Shown here: piece by piece, positions 1 through 7,368 of the stretch
How the letters are laid out: every line of letters begins with the position of its first letter
Position numbering within the stretch: the first letter of the stretch is position 1
NCBI RefSeq assembly: GCF_001618685.1
Contig: NZ_CP014342.1
Location: 2,790,001 to 2,854,000, forward strand
Origin: Geobacillus subterraneus
Lineage (GTDB): Bacteria; Bacillota; Bacilli; Bacillales; Anoxybacillaceae
Reading direction: 5' to 3'
DNA: 64,000 bases
The notes under the pieces: generated by a model
Told to the model about the DNA's origin: nothing
The model's database searches: none
The model's input: the letters and a program-made list of their open reading frames with translations, nothing else
Translations under genes and position numbers: made by a program

Positions 1-48
1 GCGCGTAACCCTCATCTTTCCACCGGTAGCCGCTGTCTTGGCCGAAGC

Positions 49-505
49 TTAGAAACTAGCCGCTGCAGCCAGCGCTCCTTTCAACACGGTAACCGCTTCG
101 CCTTCAAGTTGCACCTGCTCCCCCGCTACCGTCACCCGCACAACGCCGCCGCTATTTGTCAAAAAAGAAATGTTCTCCTCACGGCGGCGTTCACCCAGCT
201 CCCATAGTACATGGGCGCTCGCTAAGGTCGCATGCCCGCACAGATCGACTTCCGCCTTGGGCGTGAACCAGCGCAGGCGATAGCCATCCTCGTATGGAAG
301 TGAACTACTCCCACTTAGCTTTGCTTGAAGTGGGAGACTTCTTTCGGAATTATGTTAAAAAGGCGGCCTCAGATCAGTTCATCTCTGCAGCAATACGTTG
401 CATCCATTCGTCCCGAGCCGGCTGCGGCAGCAGACAGACCGCTGCCGGGTCGCCGACAAACGACCGAGCGGTGAACGCATCAACAATGTATATTGGAATC
501 CTCAT
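49..505 (-). pseudogene. PhzF-family isomerase/epimerase, decayed pseudogene
   Basis: The minus-strand start (ATG at 505) opens like a PhzF protein: MRIPIYIVDAFTARSFVGDP, then PAAVCLLPQPARDEWMQRIAAEMN. It hits a TGA where the family normally has Leu of NLSE. After SEAAFL the frame is broken by a roughly 55-bp hairpin insertion. PhzF sequence resumes in another frame as YEDGYRLRWFTPKAEVDLCG, the motif that carries the conserved DLCGHAT. About 20 residues later the text jumps from an N-domain segment (ISFLTNSG) to what looks like the family C-terminus (GVVRVTVAGEQVQLEG), so some 150 internal residues appear deleted. PhzF proteins are usually about 290 residues with two similar domains. The start overlaps the upstream precorrin-2 dehydrogenase-like gene by 26 bp. 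Nonsense codon, insertion and internal deletion together make this non-functional. The family call is confident from the motifs; the extent of the deletion is inferred. Confidence 0.8.
298..354 (-). mobile_element. IS200/IS605-like end remnant (solo hairpin)
   Basis: A perfect 9-bp inverted repeat, CTCCCACTT (308-316) and AAGTGGGAG (328-336), is followed on the plus strand by ACTTCTTTCGGAATTATG. It sits inside the phzF reading frame. On the minus strand it lies directly after TTTTTAAC, resembling the TTTAAC-type target that IS605 elements insert next to. Subterminal palindromes without terminal inverted repeats are the mark of the IS200/IS605 family. No tnpA or tnpB is present, so this is a remnant or a non-autonomous element. 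A second copy of the same end lies at 59532-59559 (24 of 28 bases identical). Confidence 0.6.
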
Positions 506-1145
506 CGTTCTCGCCCCTTCTTTCTTCGCCTCGTTCTTTTTCCTTCGCCAACAAGCCGGCTAACTCCTCGTCCCAGCGGCCGTTTTGCCGAAATGAATCA
601 GCAGCGAGCGCCCGAAACAGCCGTTTTCGTCCCTCGACGTCATCCACTTCGCGCAATACAATGTCGCGAGCCCGTTGCAAAAACTCAAGATACGGCCCGT
701 ACTCTTCCCCATATTGCTCCTCAAGCTCGCGACGAATGCGGCGAGCGACCGCCGGGCTTGCACCTTCAGTCGAGACAGCGATCGTTAATGGACCGCGGCG
801 GACGACAGCGGGAACGTGAAAATCACACCGCTCCGGGTCATCCACGACATTGACGAGCTGGCCCGGCGCTGCCGCCTGTGCCACCGCCTCGTTTACTCCG
901 CGGTCGTTCGTCGCCGCGATGACAAGAAACGCACCGTCCAAATCGCCAGGTGCAAATGTCTTGATGCACCAGCCAATCGTTCCCGCCGCCGCTAGCGCTT
1001 GCAGCTCCGGTTCTGCTTTAGGAGCGATCATCACAACATCCGCCCCTGCCTCGAGCAGCCCGCGAATCTTCCGCGCTGCCACCTTCCCCCCGCCAACAAC
1101 GACCGCCCGGCGGCCGCGCACCTGAAGAATGACCGAATATCCCAT
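480..1145 (-). CDS. Precorrin-2 dehydrogenase-like protein (SirC/YlnF/CysG N-terminal type)
   Basis: A 221-residue cytosolic Rossmann-fold protein. The N-terminus has the dinucleotide-binding VVVGGGKVAARK loop (about residues 15-26), then MIAPKAEPEL and VIAATNDRGVNEAV, and the family signature DDPERCDFHVPAVVRRGPLTI with STEGASPAVARRIR. This is the NAD-dependent enzyme that oxidises precorrin-2 to sirohydrochlorin in sirohaem synthesis; some members also insert iron. It is longer than the roughly 160-residue YlnF because of a charged C-terminal tail, which ends in a hydrophilic low-complexity stretch (KEKERGEERRGENDEDSN). The ATG follows a GGAGGAG site. No other sirohaem or cysteine genes lie next to it, unlike the usual cysH-ylnDEF setting. 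The only downstream neighbour is the dead phzF. Confidence 0.85.
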   Translation of the reverse strand: MGYSVILQVRGRRAVVVGGGKVAARKIRGLLEAGADVVMIAPKAEPELQALAAAGTIGWCIKTFAPGDLDGAFLVIAATNDRGVNEAVAQAAAPGQLVNVVDDPERCDFHVPAVVRRGPLTIAVSTEGASPAVARRIRRELEEQYGEEYGPYLEFLQRARDIVLREVDDVEGRKRLFRALAADSFRQNGRWDEELAGLLAKEKERGEERRGENDEDSNIHC

Positions 1146-1201
1146 GACACACTCCTCCTCTCGCGGTAAACTTCATCCCTGCCTTAGGCAAACGGAGGAT
1201 A

Positions 1202-1237
1202 AAAAAAGAAGCCGTGCACAAAACACGGCTTTTTTTC
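1202..1237 (-). terminator. Intrinsic terminator of the 1245-1808 gene
   Basis: Stem AGCCGTG (1210-1216) / CACGGCT (1224-1230), flanked by an A run on the left and a T run on the right, so it can act on either strand. It lies just after the minus-strand stop at 1245. Confidence 0.8.
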
Positions 1238-1244
1238 TATTATA

Positions 1245-1808
1245 TCACCCTTGTTTGACTTCTTGAAGGCATTTTGCCAGCCGCTCGTTTTCCTTTTTCA
1301 TATACTCGAGCCATTGCGGGAGCAGTTTTTTCATCGCCTCTTGGTCATTGTTCTCCATGGCTTGCCTTGTTTGCTCATGAAGCATATGGAGCTGCTTTTT
1401 TTCTTCCTTTGTCATCCAACGTTTCTTTTTATGTAACTGTTTCAGTTCTTGCTTAAACTGCTCTTTCGTTATTTTTTTGTCCGCGAGCTGATCGATGAGC
1501 CGGTCAAGGGCCGCCTCACGCTCCTTTTTCAGTTGCTTATGCTTCTCTTTCATCGCCTGTTTCACTTTTTTGTCCTTGAACTGCTCGCGCAGCGCGTTCC
1601 GTTCATCCAACACTTTTTTCCACTCGCCGGCTTGCTCTGGCGTATACGTTTGGACCATTTCCATCCACTTTTGCTCATCGAGCGCCCCGTGCTTCCACAT
1701 ATGTCCAACCGGCAAATGAACATCGCCGGCTTCATGATGGCCGGCAACCACCCACGACGGCATCGCCAGCACGAGGGAAACAAAAAACGCCAACCATACG
1801 TTTTTCAT
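1245..1808 (-). CDS. Secreted Lys/Glu-rich helical protein, unknown function
   Basis: I do not recognise a family. The 187-residue product starts with a clear Sec signal peptide (MKNVWLAFFVSLVLAMPSWVVA-GHHEAG, probable cleavage near residue 22). A short His-containing segment (GHHEAGDVHLPVGHMWKHG) follows, and then about 140 residues of strongly charged, almost entirely helical sequence rich in Lys, Glu, Gln and Met. A repeated pattern of the form KKKITKEQFKQELKQLHKKK and TKEEKKQLHMLHEQTRQAME suggests coiled coil. The layout recalls small extracytoplasmic helical proteins of the Spy/CpxP or DUF2680 kind, but I see no diagnostic LTxxQ motif. It stands alone, with its own terminator and a good AAGGAG ribosome site. 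A metal-linked or cell-envelope role is only a guess from the His-rich start. Confidence 0.75.
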   Translation of the reverse strand: MKNVWLAFFVSLVLAMPSWVVAGHHEAGDVHLPVGHMWKHGALDEQKWMEMVQTYTPEQAGEWKKVLDERNALREQFKDKKVKQAMKEKHKQLKKEREAALDRLIDQLADKKITKEQFKQELKQLHKKKRWMTKEEKKQLHMLHEQTRQAMENNDQEAMKKLLPQWLEYMKKENERLAKCLQEVKQG

Positions 1809-1950
1809 GCTTTTTCACTCCTTTTCTTTTCGGTTCTTCTCCATGGCAACTTCGACCTGCTCCATTCACCGTTCATTCACATCTATGGCGATCTCCCCTT
1901 TCCAATGATCATTCCTTCCTATTTTCCCCGTTTTTTGGGCATCATTGCAT

Positions 1951-1987
1951 AAAAAAGTTAAGGAGGTTCGTCAAAAATCGAACCTCC
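1951..1987 (-). terminator. Intrinsic terminator of the DUF1992 gene
   Basis: Nine-bp perfect stem GGAGGTTCG (1962-1970) / CGAACCTCC (1979-1987). On the minus strand it is followed by TTAACTTTTTT. It lies 23 bp past the stop of the 2011-2382 gene. The 140 bp between this and the secreted-protein gene hold no further signal I can identify. Confidence 0.85.
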
Positions 1988-2010
1988 CCATGTTTATTGA
2001 GAAAACTCAT

Positions 2011-2382
2011 TTAGCGGAATTTTTCCTCAATGCGCCGTCCGTAATCGCGCAGCGCCTTTGCGTTCGTCTGCTGCCGCTTTTTCATCAGTTCCGCAAAGCG
2101 GAGTTGTTTTTCTGTCCATTTTTTCGTCAGTTCTTGTTTTTTCTCGTCATCCTCGCAACAGCGAAGCAAATCTTCAAGCGTCATCAGTTCTTTTCGCAAT
2201 TCCGTCTCTTCCGTCACATACCCAGCATTTTTCAGCAACAAATACCCGAGCCGCAACTCTTCGGGAATATGAGAAATATCCTCAAGCTCGAGCGGCTTTC
2301 CAAAACCGGGCAAGTGATCAAACTCGCCGTTTTTCATCGCCTCGCGAATTTTCTCTTCGGCAATGCGCCAAAATCCATCCAT
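2011..2382 (-). CDS. DUF1992 (DnaJ-homologue C28-type) domain protein
   Basis: A 123-residue cytosolic protein. The opening MDGFWRIAEEKIREAMKNGE followed by FDHLPGFGKPL and a later PEELRLGYLLLKNAGYVTEE is the DUF1992 signature, also found as the conserved domain of DnaJ homologue subfamily C member 28. The rest is a charged helical C-terminus. No biochemical role is established for the bacterial members. It starts 2 bp after the reading frame that completes the GGDEF/EAL gene (stop at 2384) on the same strand, so the two are probably one transcript, ended by the terminator at 1951-1987. Confidence 0.8.
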   Translation of the reverse strand: MDGFWRIAEEKIREAMKNGEFDHLPGFGKPLELEDISHIPEELRLGYLLLKNAGYVTEETELRKELMTLEDLLRCCEDDEKKQELTKKWTEKQLRFAELMKKRQQTNAKALRDYGRRIEEKFR

Positions 2383-2383
2383 T

Positions 2384-4836
2384 TCACGTCAACTCCTGTG
2401 CCTGCCGCCTCGCATGCTGCTCGGTTAAAAAATGGACAAATTCGTCATACGGAAGCGGCGGGGAAAAATAATACCCTTGCGCCTCATCACACCGTTTTCC
2501 TTGCAAGTAAGCTGCTGCAGTCTCTGTTTCTACCCCTTCGGCTAACACTTTTACACCTATATTATGCCCGAGGCGGATAATGGACGGCAAGATGACATCT
2601 TTTTTCCTTGAATATGCTGGACGAACGAACGGTCAATTTTCAGCCGATCGATCGGCAAATCGGTCAGGTAGCTGAGCGAGCTGTAGCCGGTGCCGAAGTC
2701 GTCCATGCTGATCGTCACACCGAGCGCTTTGAGTTTCGCCAAAATATCGAGTGCACGCTCTGTATCCATTGTCATTCGTTCCGTAATTTCAAGATCCAAA
2801 TGGTGCGGCGGCAGCCCGGTGTCAGCGAGCAGGCGGGCGAGCTTGTCGACAAACCGCCGGTTTTCAAATTCATACGGTGATAAGTTGACGGAGACGGACA
2901 AATGCGGAAACTGATCGATCAGCTGTTTCGTTTGCCGACAGGCGGTGCGGATCACCCATTCGTTGATCGGAATAATCATTCCCGTTTGTTCGGCGACCGG
3001 AATAAACAATGAGGGGGGGATCATTCCTTTCTCCGGGTGGCGCCAACGGATGAGCGCTTCCATGCCGATGACTTGCCGGTCATAAAGCCGAATTTGCGGC
3101 TGGTAATACAGCTCGAACTCCCCATTTTGAAGCGCACGCCGCAAATCGCGTTCCATGGCCATCTTTTCCTGCAGGCGGTCGGCCATCGGTTCAGTGAAAA
3201 AGAGAAAATCGCTCGCCGCTTTTTTCCGCGCCTCATAGCGGGCAATATCCGCCTTGCGGATTAACGTTTTCGCCTCCTCCCCGTCTTTCGGGTAGACGCT
3301 GATGCCGATGTTCACCGTTACATATAGCTCAAGGCCGTTGACAACGATCGGTTCGTCAGCAGCTTCAATCAAGCGCTTCGCTGCTTGCTCCGCTTTTTCG
3401 TTCGCGCTATCCGGCAGCACAGCGATAAATTCATTTCCGCTCCAACGCCCGATCGTTATTCCCTTCTGTTCCCGCCAAATGCCGGACAAATAAACCAACA
3501 CTTCGTCCCCGACGGCATAACCGTAAAAATCGTTAATCGTCTTGATGCCGGTCACTTCCAAAAACATAACCGCCACTTCTTGCTGAAACCTGTTTGCATC
3601 GGCAAGACAACGCTCCGCCGCCTTGTACATCGCCTCTTTGTTCGGCAGCCCGGTCAGTTCGTCATGGCTGGTGATATAGTGCATCCGCTCTTCGTTTTGT
3701 TTTCGCTCCGTTACATCACGGACAGCGACGACCGTTACTTTTTGCCCTTCGTAATCGTAGCGGCGCTGCACGATTTCCGACGGAAACACCGTTCCGTCCT
3801 TTCGGCGCAGCTCGATCTCAAACCGCTCCAATCCGCTGTCCGAACGGACCGGTCTCATCGATCCGGCGACAACGATATCATCGATCGGCAAGTGGACGAG
3901 TTCGCTTTCTGTATAGCCAAGCAGGCGGCACGCCGCTTCGTTTACCTCGACAATTTTCCTAGATGCATACACGATGATTCCTTCCATCGTCATCTCGGCC
4001 AGCCGCCGCAGCCGCCGCTCATTCGCTGCCAGCGTTTTTTTATAGATGGCAAACGCCCTCCGTTCCATTTGTCGATGCAGCGCTAACAAATAAATGAAGA
4101 CAGCGATGAAATAAATCGTCATCATGATGGCGGCTGCCTTTTGCCGTTCGTTTTGCAGACGCCGCTCATACATCTTCGCATCATAATCGATGCCGACGAC
4201 CGCATCCACTGTCCCATCGGACCTATGAATCGGCATAAATGCGCTGATGCTTCTTCCCCACTCATCCGTTGTCGGGTGCTGTTCCATCGCAAACCGACCT
4301 TGAAACGCCGCTTCTATTTCTGGAAAATCGCGGTGGTAAATCGTCCCAGGCGGAACAGCTTGTGCATTTTTGCCGCCGATGCGGCTATTCCGGTTGTCAT
4401 CGGCCGCTGGGCCGACAACAAAATACAGCTCACCGTGCGCATTCTTTTTTAACGTATATACACTAAGCACGCGGCCGTGTTGCTGCCATCGCTCGAGCGC
4501 AGCCAGCATCGTATGATACGCGGGCAGACGGTCCGCTCTTTCATCAAGATGCTCATGCCCCATGGCGGCCAAATCGCCGGCGATCATGCCGGCGATTTGC
4601 TTCGCGCTTTCCTTGTATTCTTCACGTTCATGATTCTCTGCCTCATAGATATAAGCCATTCCAGCGCCTAAAAGAAAGAGCGAACATACGGCAAAAGCAG
4701 CAGTTAGCTTTGGCGCCGCCCTCCATGGCGGCAATGCCCCATGCCGCTTTGTCACCCGCTGGGCATACATATAGACAGCACCCGCTGTCAAGAGAAATCC
4801 GAACATGTATACGAGATATTCGAACTTATTCGACAT
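2384..4836 (-). CDS. PAS-GGDEF-EAL cyclic-di-GMP protein, frame broken by a -1 shift at 2599-2605
   Basis: Membrane sensor for cyclic-di-GMP turnover. Two transmembrane segments lie near residues 8-25 and 45-66, an extracellular sensor follows to about 235, and a third transmembrane segment runs about 237-256. A PAS domain (about 275-390) comes next. The GGDEF domain has a degenerate site, SGNEF near residue 464, so cyclase activity is doubtful. The EAL domain starts near 580, with GMEALIRWRHP near 590, DLEITE and DDFGTGYSS. The zero frame ends at 2557 with an unrelated tail (MSSCRPLSASGII). The missing EAL end, including LAEGVET and QGYYFSPPLP, is in the -1 frame down to 2384. The shift falls exactly on GGA-AAA-AAG. 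It may be a real mutation, a sequencing slip or programmed frameshifting. Without the shift the EAL domain lacks its EGVE glutamate. The gene lies upstream of the DUF1992 gene. Confidence 0.8.
2599..2605 (-). other. A-AAA-AAG slippery heptamer at the frameshift
   Basis: On the coding strand the sequence reads GGA AAA AAG ATG in the zero frame. Slipping back one base on AAA AAG continues as GAT GTC ATC TTG CCG, which restores the EAL domain without loss of a residue. A-AAA-AAG is the classical bacterial -1 slippery heptamer used in dnaX of E. coli. A homopolymer error (six A instead of seven) would look the same. Confidence 0.7.
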
Positions 4837-5181
4837 GAATCATCACCGTCATAGCTTTTTCGACGTTCTTCTTTCATTATAAAGTCGGTGTTCCTTACCC
4901 GCTTCCCTCCGCCGTTCCTATTCGTTCGACAGCTTCCGACATTTATACATGAGTCATAGGACCGAAGTATCAGAAAAGCCGTATCGCTGTCGCCACAAAA
5001 ACGAACATCCTAATAGGGAACATAGAAACAGATTTCTACAAGCCATTAAGACTAGGTCCTATGTTTGTAAACGCATTGTAACATTATTTAATTCAACTGT
5101 AAAAAACAAGACCGTTTTCCTCTGTTATACTGTAGTCAGATAACGTCGAATGGAAAAAGATCTTGTCGGGGGTTAGGAAAA
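4837..5181. other. Intergenic region between divergent GGDEF/EAL and NlpC/P60 genes
   Basis: Two divergent genes meet here and no conserved ORF is visible. On the plus side TGTTATACT (5123-5131) forms an extended -10 for the NlpC/P60 gene, without a convincing -35. The GGGGG ribosome site lies at 5168-5172. The rest, including an AT-rich stretch around 5060-5110, carries nothing I can identify. Confidence 0.5.
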
Positions 5182-5634
5182 ATGAAAAAATGGCTCACTC
5201 TTTTGTCTGTATCCATGATCGTTCTATTTTCCTCCTTCTTTGTAAGCACTTCCAGTTCCGATGCAGCAGCTAACAAAACACGGCTAATCGCCGAAGCAAA
5301 AAAGCTTGTCGGCACTCCTTACCGATATGGCGGAACGACACCAAAAGGATTCGATTGCTCGGGATTTGTCTACTATGCGCATAAAAAAGTCGGCGTCACC
5401 TTGCCGCGCTCTTCCAAAGAGATGTATAAAAAAGGGACATACGTACATAAATCGAAATTGCAGCCGGGAGATTTAGTGTTCTTTGACACGTCGAAACGAA
5501 CGAAAGGCGTCTCGCACGTGGCGATTTACATCGGAAACAACCAGGTCATCCACGCTGTTTCGCGCGGTGTGAAAATCGACAATTTAAACAGCAGCTACTG
5601 GAAAACGAAATACGTCGGAGCCAAACGGTTGTAA
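5182..5634 (+). CDS. Secreted NlpC/P60 cell-wall endopeptidase
   Basis: A 150-residue exported peptidoglycan hydrolase. A signal peptide covers about residues 1-30 (MKKWLTLLSVSMIVLFSSFF, then VSTSSSDAAA). A single NlpC/P60 domain follows at once, without LysM or SH3 wall-binding modules. The catalytic Cys is in FDCSGFVYYAH (about residue 59), the catalytic His in SHVAIYIG and a further polar residue in VIHAVS; PYRYGGTTPKG and LQPGDLVFF are also typical. Members of this class cut the D-Glu to diamino-acid bond of stem peptides. The small size resembles minimal secreted NlpC/P60 enzymes rather than LytE/LytF or CwlS. It is monocistronic, with its own terminator at 5654-5699. Confidence 0.9.
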   Translation: MKKWLTLLSVSMIVLFSSFFVSTSSSDAAANKTRLIAEAKKLVGTPYRYGGTTPKGFDCSGFVYYAHKKVGVTLPRSSKEMYKKGTYVHKSKLQPGDLVFFDTSKRTKGVSHVAIYIGNNQVIHAVSRGVKIDNLNSSYWKTKYVGAKRL

Positions 5635-5653
5635 CGGTTCCAGCGAGTGAAAA

Positions 5654-5699
5654 GCTCTCTGTCCTATTAGATTCGCTTACGATAGGCAGAGAGTTTTTA
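5654..5699 (+). terminator. Intrinsic terminator of the NlpC/P60 gene
   Basis: Stem CTCTCTG (5655-5661) / CAGAGAG (5687-5693), extended inwards by CCTAT/ATAGG, then TTTTTATT. Confidence 0.85.
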
Positions 5700-5706
5700 T
5701 TATGGC

Positions 5707-5738
5707 AAAAAAAAGCGGCTCTCCGCAACCGGAGAGCC
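5707..5738 (-). terminator. Minus-strand intrinsic terminator after a 15-codon ORF
   Basis: Perfect 9-bp stem GGCTCTCCG (5717-5725) / CGGAGAGCC (5730-5738), followed on the minus strand by GC and eight T. There is no obvious large minus-strand gene ahead of it, which points to a short transcript from the region 5749-6000. Confidence 0.75.
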
Positions 5739-5748
5739 CAATATGTAT

Positions 5749-5796
5749 TCATAGGGGATCGGGGGAATACTTGGAAAACGTTACGCTATTATTCAT
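5749..5796 (-). CDS. Putative 15-residue peptide MNNSVTFSKYSPDPL
   Basis: The minus strand reads AAGGGAGGAA, then ATG, then 15 codons and TGA, and runs 10 bp later into the strong terminator at 5707-5738. The ribosome binding site is near perfect, although its spacing to the ATG is short, and the ORF-terminator spacing is that of a real small gene. I know no family for it. A short leader peptide, a small sporulation peptide or a chance ORF inside a small RNA are all possible. AT-rich sequence (GTATAAAAA at about 5813-5842) precedes it but I cannot assign a sigma factor. Confidence 0.4.
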   Translation of the reverse strand: MNNSVTFSKYSPDPL

Positions 5797-6120
5797 TTCC
5801 TCCCTTTTCATTTTTTATACATGAAAACAAAAAAATTTTTATACTTCCTGCTCTGAATCAACCACATAAACCATTCATGGGCATCCGCCTAAAAGCCAAA
5901 CGAAAAAAATCGTCTCCTCTAGTTGGTGTGGGACAGAACGAAGAAATGGGAAACCGATATGACAAAGTTGCTCCATTTGAAAACCGTCGTTGAGAAGCAT
6001 GCGTCTTCGTGCATCACCGTCCTTCTCGCATGACAGACATAAATAGGCGATCGGTGTCGAATGTTATAGATGATGATTTGTTGTCCGTTCATCGATTTTG
6101 AATAAAGGCAGGTGTTTTCA
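5797..6120. other. Intergenic region before the MreB-like gene
   Basis: About 320 bp with no conserved ORF. It must hold the promoter of the short minus-strand transcript (5707-5796) and that of the MreB-like gene. The only plausible core element I see for the latter is TTATAG near 6064. The ribosome site AGGCAGGTG lies at 6105-6113. Confidence 0.4.
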
Positions 6121-7128
6121 TTGTTCGCTTCTTCAGAGCTGGGCATCGATTTAGGGACGATGAATGTCCGGCTGTTTAGCCAAACGAAGGGGCTGCTGTT
6201 TGACGAACCGGCGGCGGTCGCCTATAATCGTCAAGCGAACAAGCTGATGGCGATCGGCAAAAAAGCAAAGCAAATGATCGGCAAAGCCCCGTCCCACGTC
6301 GAGGTCACCTATCCGCTGCGAAATGGTGTCATCGCTGATTTTGACCAAGCGAAAGCGTTGTTGCAGCAAGTCTTCAAACAATCGAGCAAACAGCTCGGCC
6401 TCGCCTTCAAAAAACCGAGCATCGTCATGAGCGTTCCGTTTCACGCCACCTCCGTCGAGCGCCGCTCTTTTTATGAAATCGCCAAACATTGCGGAGCGAA
6501 GCACATTCATTTCATCGAAGAGCCGGTCGCAGCGGCCATTGGGGCTGATTTGCCGGTCGGTGAACCCGTCGCTAACGTCATCGTACATTTAGGGGCCGGC
6601 AAAACGGAAGCCGCGATTATCTCATTTGGCGGCGTCGTTGCCTGCCGCTCGCTTCGCATCGGCGGCAACCAGCTTGATGAAGACATTATGCAATACGTTC
6701 GTCAGCGCTACAATTTGCTAATCGGCGAACAGACGGCCGAACAGGTGAAAATCGAAATCGGCAGCGCGCCGGGAGCTGGCTTGGCGCAAACGATGACCAT
6801 TCACGGCCGCGATTTTGTCACCGGATTTCTTAAAGCCGTTTCCCTTGATCCGGCCGAGGTGCAACATGCCATCAAGGAATCGCTTCTGCAAATCGCCGAA
6901 GCCATTCGCGCTGTTCTTGAGGAATGCCCAGCCGAACTGAGCGGCGATATTATCGACCGCGGCATCGTTCTCACCGGGGGCGGGGCCTTGCTTCACGGCA
7001 TTGAGCAATGGCTCAGCGCTGAACTGCATGTGCCGGTGCATGTGGCGCCAAACCCGGCCGAGGCGGTCGCCATCGGCACCGGGAAGGCATTGCGAGCGAT
7101 GCCGAAACGGCTCGGCGCGGCGCTGTAG
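6121..7128 (+). CDS. mreBH: MreB-like rod-shape actin homologue (MreBH type)
   Basis: Bacterial actin of the MreB/Mbl/MreBH family, which guides lateral wall synthesis and hydrolases along the membrane. Phosphate-1 loop LGIDLGTMNVRLF is at the N-terminus. The connect and phosphate-2 region reads FIEEPVAAAIGADLPV and VIVHLGAGKTEAAIISFGGVV (normally DIGGGTT, here changed to HLGAGKT). The adenosine motif is GIVLTGGGALLHGIEQWL. The divergent phosphate-2 loop suggests a specialised paralogue rather than the main MreB. I chose TTG at 6121, seven bases after AGGTG; this gives 335 residues, the length of B. subtilis MreBH, whereas the GTG at 6112 lies inside the ribosome site. It is not in an mreBCD cluster, which fits MreBH or Mbl. 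The MreBH assignment itself is moderate. Confidence 0.8.
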   Translation: MFASSELGIDLGTMNVRLFSQTKGLLFDEPAAVAYNRQANKLMAIGKKAKQMIGKAPSHVEVTYPLRNGVIADFDQAKALLQQVFKQSSKQLGLAFKKPSIVMSVPFHATSVERRSFYEIAKHCGAKHIHFIEEPVAAAIGADLPVGEPVANVIVHLGAGKTEAAIISFGGVVACRSLRIGGNQLDEDIMQYVRQRYNLLIGEQTAEQVKIEIGSAPGAGLAQTMTIHGRDFVTGFLKAVSLDPAEVQHAIKESLLQIAEAIRAVLEECPAELSGDIIDRGIVLTGGGALLHGIEQWLSAELHVPVHVAPNPAEAVAIGTGKALRAMPKRLGAAL

Positions 7129-7263
7129 CGAGCTGATGTCCCTCAAAAACGAGCGGACAGCCGCATGGTGCAGCTCGACTCCTCGCCATTCATCATGAAA
7201 ACCATGTTTCATCGTTCGGCAACATAGCGAACGAGCGTAACGGAAGGGTTCACCACCATAAAG

Positions 7264-7292
7264 AAAAACCCCGCGTCCATGGCGGGGTTTTT
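7264..7292. terminator. Bidirectional terminator between mreBH and glcF
   Basis: AAAAACCCCGC / GCGGGGTTTTT with a 7-base loop. T runs on both sides serve the convergent mreBH-like and glcF genes. Confidence 0.85.
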
Positions 7293-7368
7293 CTTTTATA
7301 ACGGGACCTTCTTCCGTTCCATCACGTTTGGCGCAGCCTGTCTGCATCGAAATGACACCGGCCCCGCC

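Noticed and set aside
2-52. Possible C-terminal end of a plus-strand gene (RVTLIFPPVAAVLAEA, then TAG)
   Set aside because: Only 16 codons are visible and no family can be recognised; chance is likely.
4949-5143. 64-codon ORF in the region before the NlpC/P60 gene
   Set aside because: No ribosome site, basic low-complexity content and no match to any pattern; the promoter lies within it.
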